Source: Actinomycetota bacterium
GTDB taxonomy: Bacteria; Actinomycetota; Actinomycetes; Mycobacteriales; Mycobacteriaceae
Reading direction: 5' to 3'
NCBI GenBank assembly: GCA_018268465.1
Contig: JAFDWN010000039.1
Location: 56,079 to 120,078, forward strand
Length of the DNA stretch: 64,000 nucleotides
Each line of letters opens with the position of its first letter. The stretch's first letter is position 1. Shown here piece by piece: positions 33,637 to 43,940 of this stretch. Both the position numbers and the translations under genes were made by a program. The notes beneath the pieces are model-generated. The model ran no database searches, had not been told where the DNA came from, and worked only from the letters and a program-made list of their open reading frames with translations.

Positions 33637-36209
33637 CCGCTCCGCGTCAACCGCTGTCCTTCGGCGTCCCCGTCATCGGGCCCATACCTACCGGCGCGCC
33701 CCGCTTCCCTGGAAATCGCATCGCCGGGCCGGAACCGGCCCGGCAGGGGCAGCGGCTAGCACCGCAGTTCGCGGCACTCCAGGAGGCCTTGCAGGCAGGC
33801 CGAGTCGACGTGGATGGTGACACGACTGAAGCCGATCCAGAGCTTGTGGTGGTCTTCGATCTCGCCGCACCTGTAGCCGAGTTCGCGCGAGCCGCCGCCC
33901 GTGTGCCGGGACTGGAGTTCCTCCTCGAAGCTGATGGCGACGAGTTCGCCGCCGACGACGACTTCCATGCCGTACGCGATGGCGAACCGAGCGACGATGC
34001 TGTGAGCGACAGCCTCTACGTTGTGATGTCGAACAGCCAGGCCGTCGTCGAGCTTCTCGCCCTCTTCGCGCGATGGCAGGAGAACCGCGATGCGGCAATG
34101 CCTTTCGGGTTAGCGCCCTTACGCGAGGTCTTTGCGCTGTTGCGTGAGGTGAGGCGCTGGGGACCCCAGGATCGGGTCCGCGAGACTGGACTGCTGGAGC
34201 GCTGGCGCGAAGATGTCGCCGTCGTGGGACAGTCAGCTACTACGGCCCGCGTCGAAGTCGAGCTGTGGTTCCGCCGCGATGCCGCACGTCGGGCGGTTGC
34301 CGAAACGACTGTACGGGAACTCATCGCCGCAGCCGGCGGCCAAGTCGTCACTCAATCGACGATTACCGGCATCGGCTATCACGCCATTCTCGCCGATATC
34401 CCCTACAGTCAAGTCGAAGCGGTCCTCGATCGCGGGCCCGACGCGATTGCACTGTTGACCACCGACACCATCATGTATGTGTCCCCGGCACGGCCGATGA
34501 CCATTCCGTCAGCAGCGCCCTCCGACGAACCTCTTGAACCCGAGACGTTTTCGGTGAAGCCCGCCGACCGACGTCCACGGATCGCCCTGCTCGATGGCCT
34601 GCCGATGGCCGGCCACATCGCACTGTCCGAACGACTGATCATCGACGACCCTGACCAGATCGCTGCGTCCTACACCGCATCACAAATGCAGCACGGCACC
34701 GCCATGGCGTCGCTGATCTGCCATGGCGACCTCAACGCTCCCGGCGAATCGACGCAGCGCCGCATGTACGTGCGGCCGATCATGCAGCCACACCCATTCA
34801 ATGGCCAAGGGGAAACTGTGCTGAGGGACCGACTTTTAGTCGACCTCATCCACGAAGCCTTTCGACGCCTGTTCGAGCGACACGGGGAACACGATCCTGC
34901 GGCTCCCAGCGTCAGAATCGTCAACTTGTCCATCGGCGATCCCATCCAGATGTTCGTGCGCCGCATCAGCCCCTTGGCGAAACTGTTGGACTGGCTCGCC
35001 CACACGTACAACGTGCTCATCCTGGTCAGCGCGGGCAACCATCCTATTGATGCCGACATCCCCGCAGCAGCGCTGTTCGATGTATCCGAATTACGGCGCG
35101 CGGTCGGCACCGCCATGTACGCGCGGGCGCGCCGTCGACGGCTCCTCTCCCCTGCTGAGGCAGTGAACGTGATCTCCGTGGGTGCCCTGCATGCAGACGC
35201 CGCGCCCACCCCAACCAGCGACACGGTGCTAGACACCGCCGACATGGGCATGCCTGCGCTCTACAGTCCCGTGGGTTTCGGCCACCGCAACTCGGTAAAA
35301 CCGGAAATACTGCTGCCCGGCGGTCGGAGTCTGCACCAGCGTCCGCCTTCGGCCGAAGGAACCGCGAACTTGTATCCGGCGGAAACAACGATCACCGGCC
35401 CCGGTATGCGCGTCGCCGCGCCCGGATACGGCGGCGCACTCCACGGAACTGCCTATCTACACGGAACCAGCAACGCCACCGCCCTCGCGACACGCACCGC
35501 CGACCACATCTTCGATGTGCTCGAAGCCTTACAGCCCGCCGACGGCGAACCACCGTTCGCCACCGCCGAATACCATCCTGTGCTCACCAAGGCTTTGCTT
35601 GTTCACGCCGCATCCTGGGGCGCCATGCGCGAGGGGCTGACCCGCACAATTGACGGCGGCGCCGATCTCAACCGTCGTGACATCTCTCAGCTACTTGGCT
35701 ACGGCGCCATCGACGCCGAACGGATCGTCACCGCCGCAACCAACAGAGTTCTCCTCCTTGGCGCCGGGTCCATCACAGCCGACCAACGCCAGACGTTTGC
35801 ACTGCCTCTGCCGACCAGCCTGGCTGCGACGACCGACTGGCGACGGCTGACGATAACCCTGGCCTGGCTTTCCCCGGTCAACACAACGACGCGCCGACAT
35901 CGTATGGCCCGCTTGTCTTTCGAGCCGCCGCGTCAGCCACTGGGAGTCGAGCGCCTGGAAGCTGAAGGCCGCGTGTCCCGCAACGGTACGGTTCAACACG
36001 AGATTCTCGAAGGTCAGCGGGCCGTCGCGTTCACAGCGGGCGATGCGCTGGAAATCAACGTCGATTGTCGCGTCGACGCAGGCCGCCTGACGGCACCGGT
36101 TCGCTACGGCCTGGCAGCAACACTTGAAGTTGCTCCCACCATCCGTGCTGACATTCACCAGGAAGTTCGTCAACAACTGCAAATACGACTGCAGACCAGG
36201 ACACGGTGA
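33633..36209 (+). CDS. ietS: Subtilisin-like serine protease, IetS-like
   Basis: An 858-residue S8 (subtilase) protease. The catalytic triad is visible: Asp321 in ALLDGLP, His354 in MQHGTAMASL and Ser613 in HGTSNATALAT, with the oxyanion Asn region VSAGNHP before it. There is no signal peptide, so it should act in the cytosol, unlike most subtilases. The N-terminal 300 residues form a separate region. The C-terminal 150 residues are beta-rich. It starts in a GTGA overlap with the ATPase gene, which argues for a complex. Expected role: proteolysis after sensing infection, gated by the ATPase. Confidence 0.8.
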   Translation: MTAPRQPLSFGVPVIGPIPTGAPRFPGNRIAGPEPARQGQRLAPQFAALQEALQAGRVDVDGDTTEADPELVVVFDLAAPVAEFARAAARVPGLEFLLEADGDEFAADDDFHAVRDGEPSDDAVSDSLYVVMSNSQAVVELLALFARWQENRDAAMPFGLAPLREVFALLREVRRWGPQDRVRETGLLERWREDVAVVGQSATTARVEVELWFRRDAARRAVAETTVRELIAAAGGQVVTQSTITGIGYHAILADIPYSQVEAVLDRGPDAIALLTTDTIMYVSPARPMTIPSAAPSDEPLEPETFSVKPADRRPRIALLDGLPMAGHIALSERLIIDDPDQIAASYTASQMQHGTAMASLICHGDLNAPGESTQRRMYVRPIMQPHPFNGQGETVLRDRLLVDLIHEAFRRLFERHGEHDPAAPSVRIVNLSIGDPIQMFVRRISPLAKLLDWLAHTYNVLILVSAGNHPIDADIPAAALFDVSELRRAVGTAMYARARRRRLLSPAEAVNVISVGALHADAAPTPTSDTVLDTADMGMPALYSPVGFGHRNSVKPEILLPGGRSLHQRPPSAEGTANLYPAETTITGPGMRVAAPGYGGALHGTAYLHGTSNATALATRTADHIFDVLEALQPADGEPPFATAEYHPVLTKALLVHAASWGAMREGLTRTIDGGADLNRRDISQLLGYGAIDAERIVTAATNRVLLLGAGSITADQRQTFALPLPTSLAATTDWRRLTITLAWLSPVNTTTRRHRMARLSFEPPRQPLGVERLEAEGRVSRNGTVQHEILEGQRAVAFTAGDALEINVDCRVDAGRLTAPVRYGLAATLEVAPTIRADIHQEVRQQLQIRLQTRTR

Positions 36210-36462
36210 CGCGCGTAGTCCTGTCGACAATCTGGGCCATTCTCGGACGCGAACAGCGACGTGCGCTACCGCCGCATCGGCGAGGCCTCGGGAGGGGCCG
36301 ATGTTGGTTATCGCCGAACGGCTGTGGTTAAGACTCGCAGACGAAGGGTCGCATCGATTCATCTACGTAGGACGGCAGTAGTTGATGACGAGTGAATCTC
36401 GTTCGTATTGAGATGTGGCCTCATGCAACCAGTGTCGAGGGCGGCGCTGGCATTCTGAGTCG

Positions 36463-37299
36463 GTGGCCCCCAGGACAGCGAAGAAGACCGACAGCCGCTT
36501 GGCGGCTCGGCTCGCCGCGCTCGCCTCGCTGGGCGCTTCTGTCATCCACTTCGCGGTCGTTCCCACCCACTGGCAGGAATGGATGCCAGCAGGGCTGTTT
36601 TTCGCGGCCATCGCGCTGTTCCAACTCTTCTGGGCGCGGCTGGTGCTGACACGAACCACCACCCCGGTGCTGATCCTTGGCGTCATGGTCAACCTTGCCG
36701 TCATTGCGCTGTGGTCTGTGTCGAGAACTGCTGGCGCGCCGTTCGGACCCCACGCCGGTGAAGCGGAATTGATCCAAGCCGCGGACCTTTGCGCGCTGTT
36801 GCTCCAGATCTATGTCGTCATGGGAGCCGGCTGGGTCTGGTACCGCGGGCTGCAAGGAGAACCGGTGCCGACCTTCGGCTCCGCCATGGTGCTGCTGGGC
36901 GCGATCGGGGTCATCACGCTGGCGTCCACCGTGGGTGCTGCCTCTGGTCTGCGGCACGGCCACCACGCCCCAGCCGGTGCTGAAGCAGGGGGTCATCACC
37001 ACGGGACCACCGGTGCCGAACAGACTGACGACCATCACAGTCACACAGAGCCGTCTCCTGCAGCACCCACTAAGCCAGGATCCGATGATCACGGAACTGA
37101 CGCAGAACACGCCGACGACCATCACAGTCCTGATCCGGTGCCGACCTTTCCCCCGCCGGCTGTCCAACCGGTCGAAGCTCCTGCGCCCACCCCCGGCGGT
37201 GGCGGTGCGTCGGACGGCGCCACGCCCGCGCCAATCAGTGAGCCGCTTCCTGCGGCGGAGCCGCTAGACGACCACCAAAACCACGACCATGTGCATTGA
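36463..37299 (+). CDS. Membrane protein with His-rich tail
   Basis: A 278-residue protein: four membrane segments in residues 15-150 (LAALASLGASVIHFAVVP, FFAAIALFQLFWARLVL, ILGVMVNLAVIALWSV, SAMVLLGAIGVITLAS) and a C-terminal tail of about 120 residues rich in His, Asp and Pro (GHHHG, DDHHSH, DDHHS, DDHQNHDH). The tail probably binds copper or another metal outside the membrane. The GTG at 36463 is chosen before the first helix; ATG 36415 is in frame. It converges with the CopB-type ATPase gene at the edge of the copper island. Confidence 0.6.
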   Translation: MAPRTAKKTDSRLAARLAALASLGASVIHFAVVPTHWQEWMPAGLFFAAIALFQLFWARLVLTRTTTPVLILGVMVNLAVIALWSVSRTAGAPFGPHAGEAELIQAADLCALLLQIYVVMGAGWVWYRGLQGEPVPTFGSAMVLLGAIGVITLASTVGAASGLRHGHHAPAGAEAGGHHHGTTGAEQTDDHHSHTEPSPAAPTKPGSDDHGTDAEHADDHHSPDPVPTFPPPAVQPVEAPAPTPGGGGASDGATPAPISEPLPAAEPLDDHQNHDHVH

Positions 37300-37472
37300 T
37301 GTTTGCCCGCAAAATCGCCGATTGCGCGCCGGGGTCTTGAAGTTCCACCCTGTCAGCGCGACGGAGAAGTCACGCGGCACGGAACGCCTATCGTGCATCG
37401 CCTGAGGGCCGTCGCTCGGGATTCTCCGTCGCTCACGCGGGTCGGCAAGGTGCCCCCATGGTCGACCGTCCC

Positions 37473-39593
37473 CTAACGGTTGAGGACGGCACGGGTGCTG
37501 GCCTCGGGCGTCAGGTCGAGGCGGCGCAGAAGTTGCGCGTTGAGCGCTACGACGATCGTCGACAGTGACATGAGGATGGCGCCGACCGACATGGGCAGCA
37601 CGACGCCGATGGGTGCCAGGACACCGGCAGCCAGGGGCACGGAGATGAGGTTGTATCCGGCGCCCCACCAGAGGTTCTGTTTCATCTTGCGGTAGCTGGC
37701 GCGGGACAGTTCGACGACCGACAGCACTGAGCGGGGGTCGGAACTGGCCAGGATGACGCCAGCAGAGGCGATGGCGACGTCGGTGCCCGCGCCGATCGCG
37801 ATGCCGACGTCGGCTTGCGCCAAGGCGGGGGCGTCGTTGACTCCATCGCCGACCATGGCGACCTTTTTCCCTTCATGTTGCAGCGCAGCCACTTTCGATG
37901 CCTTGTCTTCGGGTCGCACCCCAGCGAACACTCGGTCGATGCCGAGTTCGTGGCCGACCGCGTTGGCGACGGCTTCGGCGTCGCCGGTGATCATGACGAC
38001 TTCGACGCCGAGCTTGTGCAGCGCGTCGACGGCTTCGCGCGATTCCGGGCGGATCTCGTCGGCCAGACGCAGGCCGCCGAGCACCACCCCGTCGCGGATG
38101 ACGTGCAAGATGATGGCGCCTTCGCCGCGCCACGCGGTGGCCGCAGGGATCTCCTGGGCGCCAACTTCTTCGAGGAGGCGGGGGCCGCCCACGCGGATTT
38201 CGTGCCCGTCGACTGTGGCGGTCACACCGACGGCGGGAGATGACGAGAAGCCGCTAGCGCGTGGGACGGCCAGACGCCGGTCCTGCGCGGCTTTCACGAT
38301 GGCGCGCGCTAGGGGATGTTCACTGTCAGTTTCGGCGGCGGCGGCGAGCGCGAGCACGGTGTCGCCGTCGTGGTCTGCGGTGGTCTCGACGGCGGTGACG
38401 GTGGGTTCGCCTTTGGTCAGGGTGCCGGTTTTGTCGAATAGCACGGCGTCGACGGTGCGCATGCCTTCCAGGGCTAGGCGGTCTTTGATCAAGACGCCGC
38501 CTTTGGCGGCGCGTTCGGTGGCGATCGACACGACCAGTGGTATCGCCAGGCCAAGGGCGTGGGGGCAGGCGATGACGAGCACGGTGATCGCTCGTACGAC
38601 CGAGGCGTCGGGGTTGCCGACGATTGTCCATGCTGCCGCGGTGATGGCAGCGGTGACTAGGGCGAACCAGAACAGCCAGCCGGCGGCGCGGTCGGCGAGG
38701 CGCTGGGCGCGCGAGGACGAGTTCTGCGCTTCGGTGACCAGGCGTTGGATGCCTGCCAGGGCGGTGTCGTCGCCGGTGGCGGTGATTTCGACCCGGAGCC
38801 CGGAATCGGTGGCGACGGTGCCGGCTGTCACGGGGTCTCCGACGGTGCGGGTGACGGGGCGGGATTCGCCGGTCACCATGGATTCGTCCATGTCGGCGCG
38901 TCCGTCGACGATCTTGCCGTCGGCGGGGATGCTGCCGCCGGGTCGGACGACAACGAGGTCGCCGACGTGCAGGTCGGACGGCGAGACGGTGATGATGTGG
39001 TCGCCGTCGATCTTTTCGGCTTCGTCGGGCAGCAGTGCGGCCAGTGAGTCCAGCGCTGAGGTGGTCTGGGCCAGCGAGCGCATTTCGACCCAGTGGCCGA
39101 GCAGCATGATGACGATGAGCAGGGCCAGTTCCCACCAGAACTCCAGCTCGTGGTGGAGCAGGCCCAGGCTGGCGCCCCAGGACGCGAGGAAGGCGACGGT
39201 GATCGCCAGTCCGATGAGCAGCATCATTCCTGGTTTGCGGGAGCGGATTTCGCTCACGGCGCCGGTAAGAAACGGGCGGCCGCCGACGACGTACATCACT
39301 GTCCCCAGCAGGGGTGCGATCCAGCGGGCGCCGGGGAAGCCGGGGATGTTGTAGCCGAGCAGCATCGCGAACATGGTTGAGAACGCGACGACCGGGATGG
39401 CGATGATCAGGTTGATCCAGAACAGCGTGCGGAATTGCCCGACGTGATCACCGCCGTGCCCGCCGTGCCCGCCGTGACTTTCATGCCCCTGGTGGCCTGT
39501 GTCTGCGTCGGGTGCAGGGTGTTCGTGCGCGTGCTGGTCGTCGTGTCCGCTGGTGTGGGATGTTGCGACGCCGTGGTCATCGCGGTGTGTCAT
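37473..39593 (-). CDS. copB: CopB-type heavy-metal P1B ATPase
   Basis: A 706-residue P-type ATPase. The membrane metal motif is CPH (VIACPHALGLAIPL), typical of CopB-type pumps for copper or silver. The phosphorylation site DKTGTLTKGE, the actuator MVTGESRPV and [10 protein letters not shown] are all present. Instead of an HMA domain the N-terminus is His-rich (THRDDHG, HDDQHAHEH, GGHGGHGGDH). An AAGGAA site precedes the ATG at 39593. It is the last gene of the leftward copper cluster that starts at copZ. Confidence 0.9.
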   Translation of the reverse strand: MTHRDDHGVATSHTSGHDDQHAHEHPAPDADTGHQGHESHGGHGGHGGDHVGQFRTLFWINLIIAIPVVAFSTMFAMLLGYNIPGFPGARWIAPLLGTVMYVVGGRPFLTGAVSEIRSRKPGMMLLIGLAITVAFLASWGASLGLLHHELEFWWELALLIVIMLLGHWVEMRSLAQTTSALDSLAALLPDEAEKIDGDHIITVSPSDLHVGDLVVVRPGGSIPADGKIVDGRADMDESMVTGESRPVTRTVGDPVTAGTVATDSGLRVEITATGDDTALAGIQRLVTEAQNSSSRAQRLADRAAGWLFWFALVTAAITAAAWTIVGNPDASVVRAITVLVIACPHALGLAIPLVVSIATERAAKGGVLIKDRLALEGMRTVDAVLFDKTGTLTKGEPTVTAVETTADHDGDTVLALAAAAETDSEHPLARAIVKAAQDRRLAVPRASGFSSSPAVGVTATVDGHEIRVGGPRLLEEVGAQEIPAATAWRGEGAIILHVIRDGVVLGGLRLADEIRPESREAVDALHKLGVEVVMITGDAEAVANAVGHELGIDRVFAGVRPEDKASKVAALQHEGKKVAMVGDGVNDAPALAQADVGIAIGAGTDVAIASAGVILASSDPRSVLSVVELSRASYRKMKQNLWWGAGYNLISVPLAAGVLAPIGVVLPMSVGAILMSLSTIVVALNAQLLRRLDLTPEASTRAVLNR

Positions 39594-39670
39594 GTTCTTT
39601 CCTTGTGGGGCTTGGCGTTATCGGTCGACGCGCATTGACGGTGTGGGTCGCAGCTGCCCCGCGCGGGGCG

Positions 39671-40000
39671 TTACGAGCGCACCAAGCGGGCGATGGCTTC
39701 GGAGGCTTCGGTGAGTTTGGCGTCGGCGGCCGGTCCGCCGGTAGCGGCGGCGTCGCGGACGCAGTGTCGGAGATGGTCGTCGAGCAGAGCCAGCGCGACG
39801 CCTTGGAGGGCTTTGGTGAGCGCGTCGGTTTGGGTGAGGATGTCGATGCAGTAGCGCTCCTCTTCGATCATTCTGCTGATGCCGCGGGCCTGGCCTTCGA
39901 TGCGCTTTAACCGCTTGAGGTATTTGTCTTTGTCGGTGATGTAGCCGTGATGGGTTGAGCCTGTTGTCGGGCAGTGCCCGCTGTCGTCTGCGTGGGTCAT
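39671..40000 (-). CDS. csoR: CsoR-family copper-sensing repressor
   Basis: A 109-residue helical repressor. Cu(I) ligands are in register with M. tuberculosis CsoR: Cys51, His76 and Cys80 (YCIDILTQ ... DDHLRHC), with the same 25- and 4-residue spacing. The core KYLKRLKRIEGQARGI is the DNA-facing helix. The ATG at 40000 has an AAGGAA site. It is expected to repress the copper operon by binding the ATACCC-N5-GGGTAT dyads at 43910 and 43941, releasing DNA when Cu(I) binds. Confidence 0.92.
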   Translation of the reverse strand: MTHADDSGHCPTTGSTHHGYITDKDKYLKRLKRIEGQARGISRMIEEERYCIDILTQTDALTKALQGVALALLDDHLRHCVRDAAATGGPAADAKLTEASEAIARLVRS

Positions 40001-40070
40001 GGCAGATTCCTTGTGCGTCGTGGTGACGAAGTTGGCGTGTCCGGCGCGTTCCGCGCGACCAGGATGGCGG

Positions 40071-40349
40071 TCACGCGATGTCGGCGTACTTGTCGGGGTC
40101 GCGATCGAAGCGTGGTCCGCATCCCTTGCAGCAGAACCAGTACCGGCGGCCGCGGTAGTCACGGAACAGTCCGGCGGCCTCGGCGACCGTCTTGTTTACC
40201 GGTGTGCCCGGCATCACCGGACAGGTGGTCTCGTCCTGCGCCCCGGGGTCGAGCAGGTTCCTTGCCGTCGGGTCGATCGCTGAGGTGTCGATCTCGTCGG
40301 CCGCGCCGCTGCAGCAGCAGCTCGGCGAGGACAACTGATGGTCGGACAT
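40071..40349 (-). CDS. YHS-domain metal-binding protein
   Basis: A 92-residue protein with an N-terminal CCC cluster (SPSCCCSG) and a YHS-type domain: DETTCPVMPGTPVNKTVAEAAGLFRDYRGRRYWFCCKGCGPRFDRDPDKYA. YHS domains bind metals or are fused to copper ATPases in other bacteria; here it is a free protein between copA and csoR. GGAGACC precedes the ATG at 40349. It probably buffers or delivers copper. Confidence 0.8.
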   Translation of the reverse strand: MSDHQLSSPSCCCSGAADEIDTSAIDPTARNLLDPGAQDETTCPVMPGTPVNKTVAEAAGLFRDYRGRRYWFCCKGCGPRFDRDPDKYADIA

Positions 40350-40376
40350 AGGGTCTCCTTCAAGGGTGGCGGTGAT

Positions 40377-42659
40377 CTAATCGCGGGTGTTGGACGTGGT
40401 GGCGAAGCGGCGCAGCCGCAGGCTGTTGCCCACCACGAAGACGCTGGAGAACGCCATCGCGGCTCCGGCCAGCATCGGGTTGAGCATGCCCAGTGCTGCG
40501 ACCGGAATGGCGGCGACGTTGTAGGCGAACGCCCAGAACAGGTTGGTCTTGATCGTCGACAGTGTTTTGCGGGACAGCCGGATCGCGTCGACGGCGCTGC
40601 GCAGGTCACCGCGCACCAGGGTGATGTCGGAGGCCTCGATAGCGACGTCGGTGCCGGTGCCCATGGCCAGACCGAGGTCGGCTTGGGCCAGGGCGGGCGC
40701 GTCGTTGACTCCGTCGCCGACCATGGCCACTGTTTTGCCTTCGGCTTGGAGGCGGGCGATGACGTCCACCTTGTCCTCGGGCATGACCTCGGCGATCACC
40801 TCGTCGATGCCCACTTCGGCAGCGATCTGTCGAGCGACGGCTTCGTTATCGCCGGTGAGCAGCACGGGGGTCAGACCGATGTCACGCATCTGCGAGATCG
40901 CCTGCGCGCTGGTCGGTTTCACGGTGTCGGCGATGACGAGCACGCCGCGCGCCTGCCCATCCCACCCGACCGCAACCACGGTCTTGCCCTGGGCTTCGGC
41001 GCTGGCCTTGGCGTGCGACAGTTCCGGATTCAGGCGTTGCGCCCAGTCGGCCAGCAGTGATTCGCGCCCGACGACGACGGCGTGTCCGTCCACCACGCCC
41101 TGGACACCTTTGCCTTCGACATTCGCAAAATCCTCAGGGACAGGCAGGGTTTCGAGTTCCTCGGCGGCTGCGGCGGCGACGGCTTGGGCGATGGGGTGCT
41201 CGGAGGCGTTCTCCAGAGCCCCGGCCAGCCGCAGCAGCTCTGCACGTTCGGTTCCCGGCGCCGCGATGATATCGACCAGGGTCATCTTGCCGGTGGTGAC
41301 GGTGCCGGTCTTGTCCAGCACCACGGTGTCGACCTTGCGGGTCGATTCCAACACCTCGGGACCTTTGATCAACACACCCATCTGGGCGCCGCGACCGGTG
41401 CCCACCAGCAGGGCCGTGGGGGTGGCCAATCCGAGGGCGCAGGGGCAGGCGATGACCAGGACCGCGACCGCTGCGGTGAACGCGGCGGTCACCGAGAACC
41501 CCGCGCCCAACCAGGCACCGAGGGTGATCACCGCGATCGCGATGACGATCGGCACGAAGACACCGGAGATCCGATCGGCCAGGCGTTGCACTTCGGCCTT
41601 GCCGGTCTGAGCGCGTTCGACCAGCGCAGCCATTTGCGCCAGCTGGGTGTCCGAGCCGACCCGACTGGCCCGCACCACCAGCCGGCCGCCGGCGTTGACG
41701 GTGGCACCGACCACGGTGTCGCCGGCAGCGACTTCCACGGGTACCGATTCGCCGGTCAGCATCGATGCATCGACAGCCGAGGTACCGGACACCACCACGC
41801 CATCGGTGGCGATCTTCTCCCCCGGGCGCACGACGAACTCGTCCCCGACCGCCAGTTGCTCGATGGCGATCTTGGTTTCCACCCCGTCGCGCAGGACGGA
41901 TACGTCTTTGGCGCCCAGGTCGAGCAGGGCCCGCAGCGCGGCCCCGGCTTGGCGCTTGGACCGCTTTTCGAAGTAGCGGCCAGCCAGGATGAAGGTGGTC
42001 ACGCCGGCGGCGACTTCGAGGTAGATGTTGGCGGCGCCATGCGACGGCGCCAAGGTGAACTCGAAGGGATGCGTCATGCCCGGCGTGCCGGCACTACCCA
42101 GAAACAGTGCGTACAGCGACCACAGGAACGCCGAGACGGTTCCCAGGGAAATGAGGGTGTCCATGGTCGCGGTGCCGTGGCGCAGGTTGGCCCAGGCGGC
42201 CCGGTGGAACGGCCAGGCTGCCCATACGATGACCGGTGCGGCCAGCGTGAGCGACGCCCACTGCCAGTAGGTGAACTGCAGCGCCGGAATCATTGCCATC
42301 GCGATGACCGGCACCGTCAGGACAGTCGAGGCCCTCAGTCGGTGTCGCAGCGAGGCCAGTTCGGGGTCACCAATCCCGTCGGCGTCCGGGGCGTCGACGG
42401 ATGGGTCGGATGGCGGCGGTGTGCGCGGTGTCGGGAGCGCGGCGGTATAGCCGGTCTTTTCCACCTCGGCGATCAGCAGCGCCGGATCGTAACCGTCAGG
42501 CACCGTGACGGTGGCCTTCTCTGTCGCATAGTTGACTGTCGCGGCCACGCCGTCGAGCTTGTTGAGCTTGCGCTCGATGCGGTTGGCGCAGGAGGCGCAG
42601 GTCATTCCCCCGATGCGCAGTTCCACGCTCGGGCCGGACACCGGTGTCGATGTCGTCAT
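40377..42659 (-). CDS. copA: CopA/CtpV-type Cu(I)-exporting P1B ATPase
   Basis: A 760-residue copper exporter. The N-terminal HMA domain has [11 protein letters not shown]; eight membrane helices carry CPC ([21 protein letters not shown]) and the downstream N/YN and MxxS region ([26 protein letters not shown]). The site [14 protein letters not shown] and [10 protein letters not shown] are intact. It removes Cu(I) from the cytosol, fed by CopZ. It lies 40 bp after the secreted His protein gene and 27 bp before the YHS gene, within the leftward copper operon. Confidence 0.92.
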   Translation of the reverse strand: MTTSTPVSGPSVELRIGGMTCASCANRIERKLNKLDGVAATVNYATEKATVTVPDGYDPALLIAEVEKTGYTAALPTPRTPPPSDPSVDAPDADGIGDPELASLRHRLRASTVLTVPVIAMAMIPALQFTYWQWASLTLAAPVIVWAAWPFHRAAWANLRHGTATMDTLISLGTVSAFLWSLYALFLGSAGTPGMTHPFEFTLAPSHGAANIYLEVAAGVTTFILAGRYFEKRSKRQAGAALRALLDLGAKDVSVLRDGVETKIAIEQLAVGDEFVVRPGEKIATDGVVVSGTSAVDASMLTGESVPVEVAAGDTVVGATVNAGGRLVVRASRVGSDTQLAQMAALVERAQTGKAEVQRLADRISGVFVPIVIAIAVITLGAWLGAGFSVTAAFTAAVAVLVIACPCALGLATPTALLVGTGRGAQMGVLIKGPEVLESTRKVDTVVLDKTGTVTTGKMTLVDIIAAPGTERAELLRLAGALENASEHPIAQAVAAAAAEELETLPVPEDFANVEGKGVQGVVDGHAVVVGRESLLADWAQRLNPELSHAKASAEAQGKTVVAVGWDGQARGVLVIADTVKPTSAQAISQMRDIGLTPVLLTGDNEAVARQIAAEVGIDEVIAEVMPEDKVDVIARLQAEGKTVAMVGDGVNDAPALAQADLGLAMGTGTDVAIEASDITLVRGDLRSAVDAIRLSRKTLSTIKTNLFWAFAYNVAAIPVAALGMLNPMLAGAAMAFSSVFVVGNSLRLRRFATTSNTRD

Positions 42660-42699
42660 AAGAGCTACTGCCTTTCAGTGTCTAGGTCGGGCGAAGTGG

Positions 42700-43671
42700 T
42701 CAGTGCCCGCCGGCATGGCCGGCGTCGCCCGTCGGTTGCGGCGCGGGCTGCGCTCGGCCGCTGGGGGCGGCGTCGACGACGAATGTGGCGGTGTGCACGG
42801 TGTCGTCGACTTTGAAGTCGAGGTAGAGCAGGTATCTACCGGCCGTAGGTGCGGTCGCCGCGAACGGCACCGCTGGCCCACCGGTGCGGCCGGGGACCGG
42901 CTCGGCTCCCTCCGGGTGCACGTGCAGATACGCCAGGTCTCCCTCACGCAACGCGACGAGGTGCCCATAGGCCCCCAAGTAGGGCTGCAATGCCGTCACC
43001 GGCTGACCGTCGCGCGTGACTGTCGCGGTGAGCTGCTTGGCGACGCCCGCGGTGAGTGCGCCGTCAAGTTCCACGGTGTAGCCAGCGACTTCATCCACGG
43101 TGCGTGTGGTGCTTGGCGCCACCGGGGCGAATGCGCCGGCCACCTCCACGGTGCGGGTGAGGGTGAGTTTGGCGCTGCCGGCGCGGGCCGGCTGGAAGTC
43201 GGCGAACACGCGGTAGGTGCCGGCAGCCGTCCACGTCCACGGCGTGGACCACGTGCCGGTGGCCGGGTCCAGCCTGGGGTGCACATGGGCGAAGTGCTGG
43301 CCGTCGGAACGGACGACGATGAGGTGCAGCTGCTTGTCGTGCACAGTCGCGTAGTCCCGCAACGGCGCGCCGCCCGGGTCGACAATGGCGAAGTTCAACG
43401 TGCCCTGATCATTGGGCGCATCGGGTGCCCGCACCGGGCCGAGCACGTATCCGTCTGCAGCGAGCGACAACCCCGGCGGATCGGCGGACATAGCGGCTAC
43501 CGGCGGCGCTGGCTCCGTCGGCGCACGGTGATCAGCTGCGCCATCGACGCCCAGAGCCTGCGTGGCGGGGGGCGCGGCGTCGGGGCCGACGGCCGCGGCG
43601 GTGGCGTACGCAGCCGTGAACGCCACCGCCAGTGCGGCGCCGAACGCGCTCAACCGGCCCGCGGCGTTCAT
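42700..43671 (-). CDS. Secreted His-motif protein of the copper operon
   Basis: A 323-residue exported protein with a signal-anchor N-terminus (LSAFGAALAVAFTAAYATAAA). It has two similar beta domains, each with a His signature: HDKQLHLIVVRSDGQHFAHVHP and GHLVALREGDLAYLHVHPEG. It ends in a short Gly/His tail (GDAGHAGGH). Such histidine sets suggest metal binding in the periplasm-like space. It is coupled to copZ by an ATGA overlap and precedes copA. No enzymatic function is assigned. Confidence 0.7.
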   Translation of the reverse strand: MNAAGRLSAFGAALAVAFTAAYATAAAVGPDAAPPATQALGVDGAADHRAPTEPAPPVAAMSADPPGLSLAADGYVLGPVRAPDAPNDQGTLNFAIVDPGGAPLRDYATVHDKQLHLIVVRSDGQHFAHVHPRLDPATGTWSTPWTWTAAGTYRVFADFQPARAGSAKLTLTRTVEVAGAFAPVAPSTTRTVDEVAGYTVELDGALTAGVAKQLTATVTRDGQPVTALQPYLGAYGHLVALREGDLAYLHVHPEGAEPVPGRTGGPAVPFAATAPTAGRYLLYLDFKVDDTVHTATFVVDAAPSGRAQPAPQPTGDAGHAGGH

Positions 43672-43880
43672 GCGACCCGCACCGCCGAGTACCCGGCCTC
43701 GCCGACGGCGTTGAGGATCTGCGCGTCATCGACGGGGCTGCTGGACGTCACGACCAGCGTCCCGGTTTTGGCGCTGACCTCAACGCCCTCAACACCGGCG
43801 ACCTCGCCGACCTCCTCGCGCACCGACAGCTCGCAATGCCCGCAGGTCATTCCTGTGACCGCATAGGTGCTCGTGCTCAT
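43668..43880 (-). CDS. copZ: CopZ-like copper chaperone
   Basis: A 70-residue HMA-fold protein with GMTCGHCELSV, the Cu(I)-binding CxxC loop; it hands copper to CopA. The ATG at 43880 is chosen (MSTSTYAVTGMTCGHC); an in-frame upstream ATG would add 28 residues of non-HMA sequence through the operators. It is the first gene of the copper operon, directly downstream of two CsoR-type dyads. Confidence 0.9.
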   Translation of the reverse strand: MSTSTYAVTGMTCGHCELSVREEVGEVAGVEGVEVSAKTGTLVVTSSSPVDDAQILNAVGEAGYSAVRVA

Positions 43881-43909
43881 TACCGCTCTCCCATCCTCGA
43901 CTGGTCGAT

Positions 43910-43926
43910 ATACCCCTACCGGGTAT
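43910..43926. promoter_or_regulatory. CsoR-type operator 1
   Basis: ATACCC-N5-GGGTAT (ATACCCCTACCGGGTAT) is a 17-bp dyad of the CsoR/RicR type, 30 bp upstream of the copZ start. It forms a pair with the copy at 43941, 31 bp away, so the two lie on the same DNA face. Confidence 0.8.
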
Positions 43927-43940
43927 GCGTACGCCAGCTT

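Noticed and set aside
37753-39354. 533-codon rightward open frame opposite copB
   Set aside because: Antisense shadow: Ser/Ala/Thr-rich low-complexity text mirroring the ATPase codons.
41082-42815. 577-codon rightward open frame opposite copA
   Set aside because: It is the antisense of copA; the translation is Gly/Arg/His-rich without domains, as expected from a GC-rich complementary strand.
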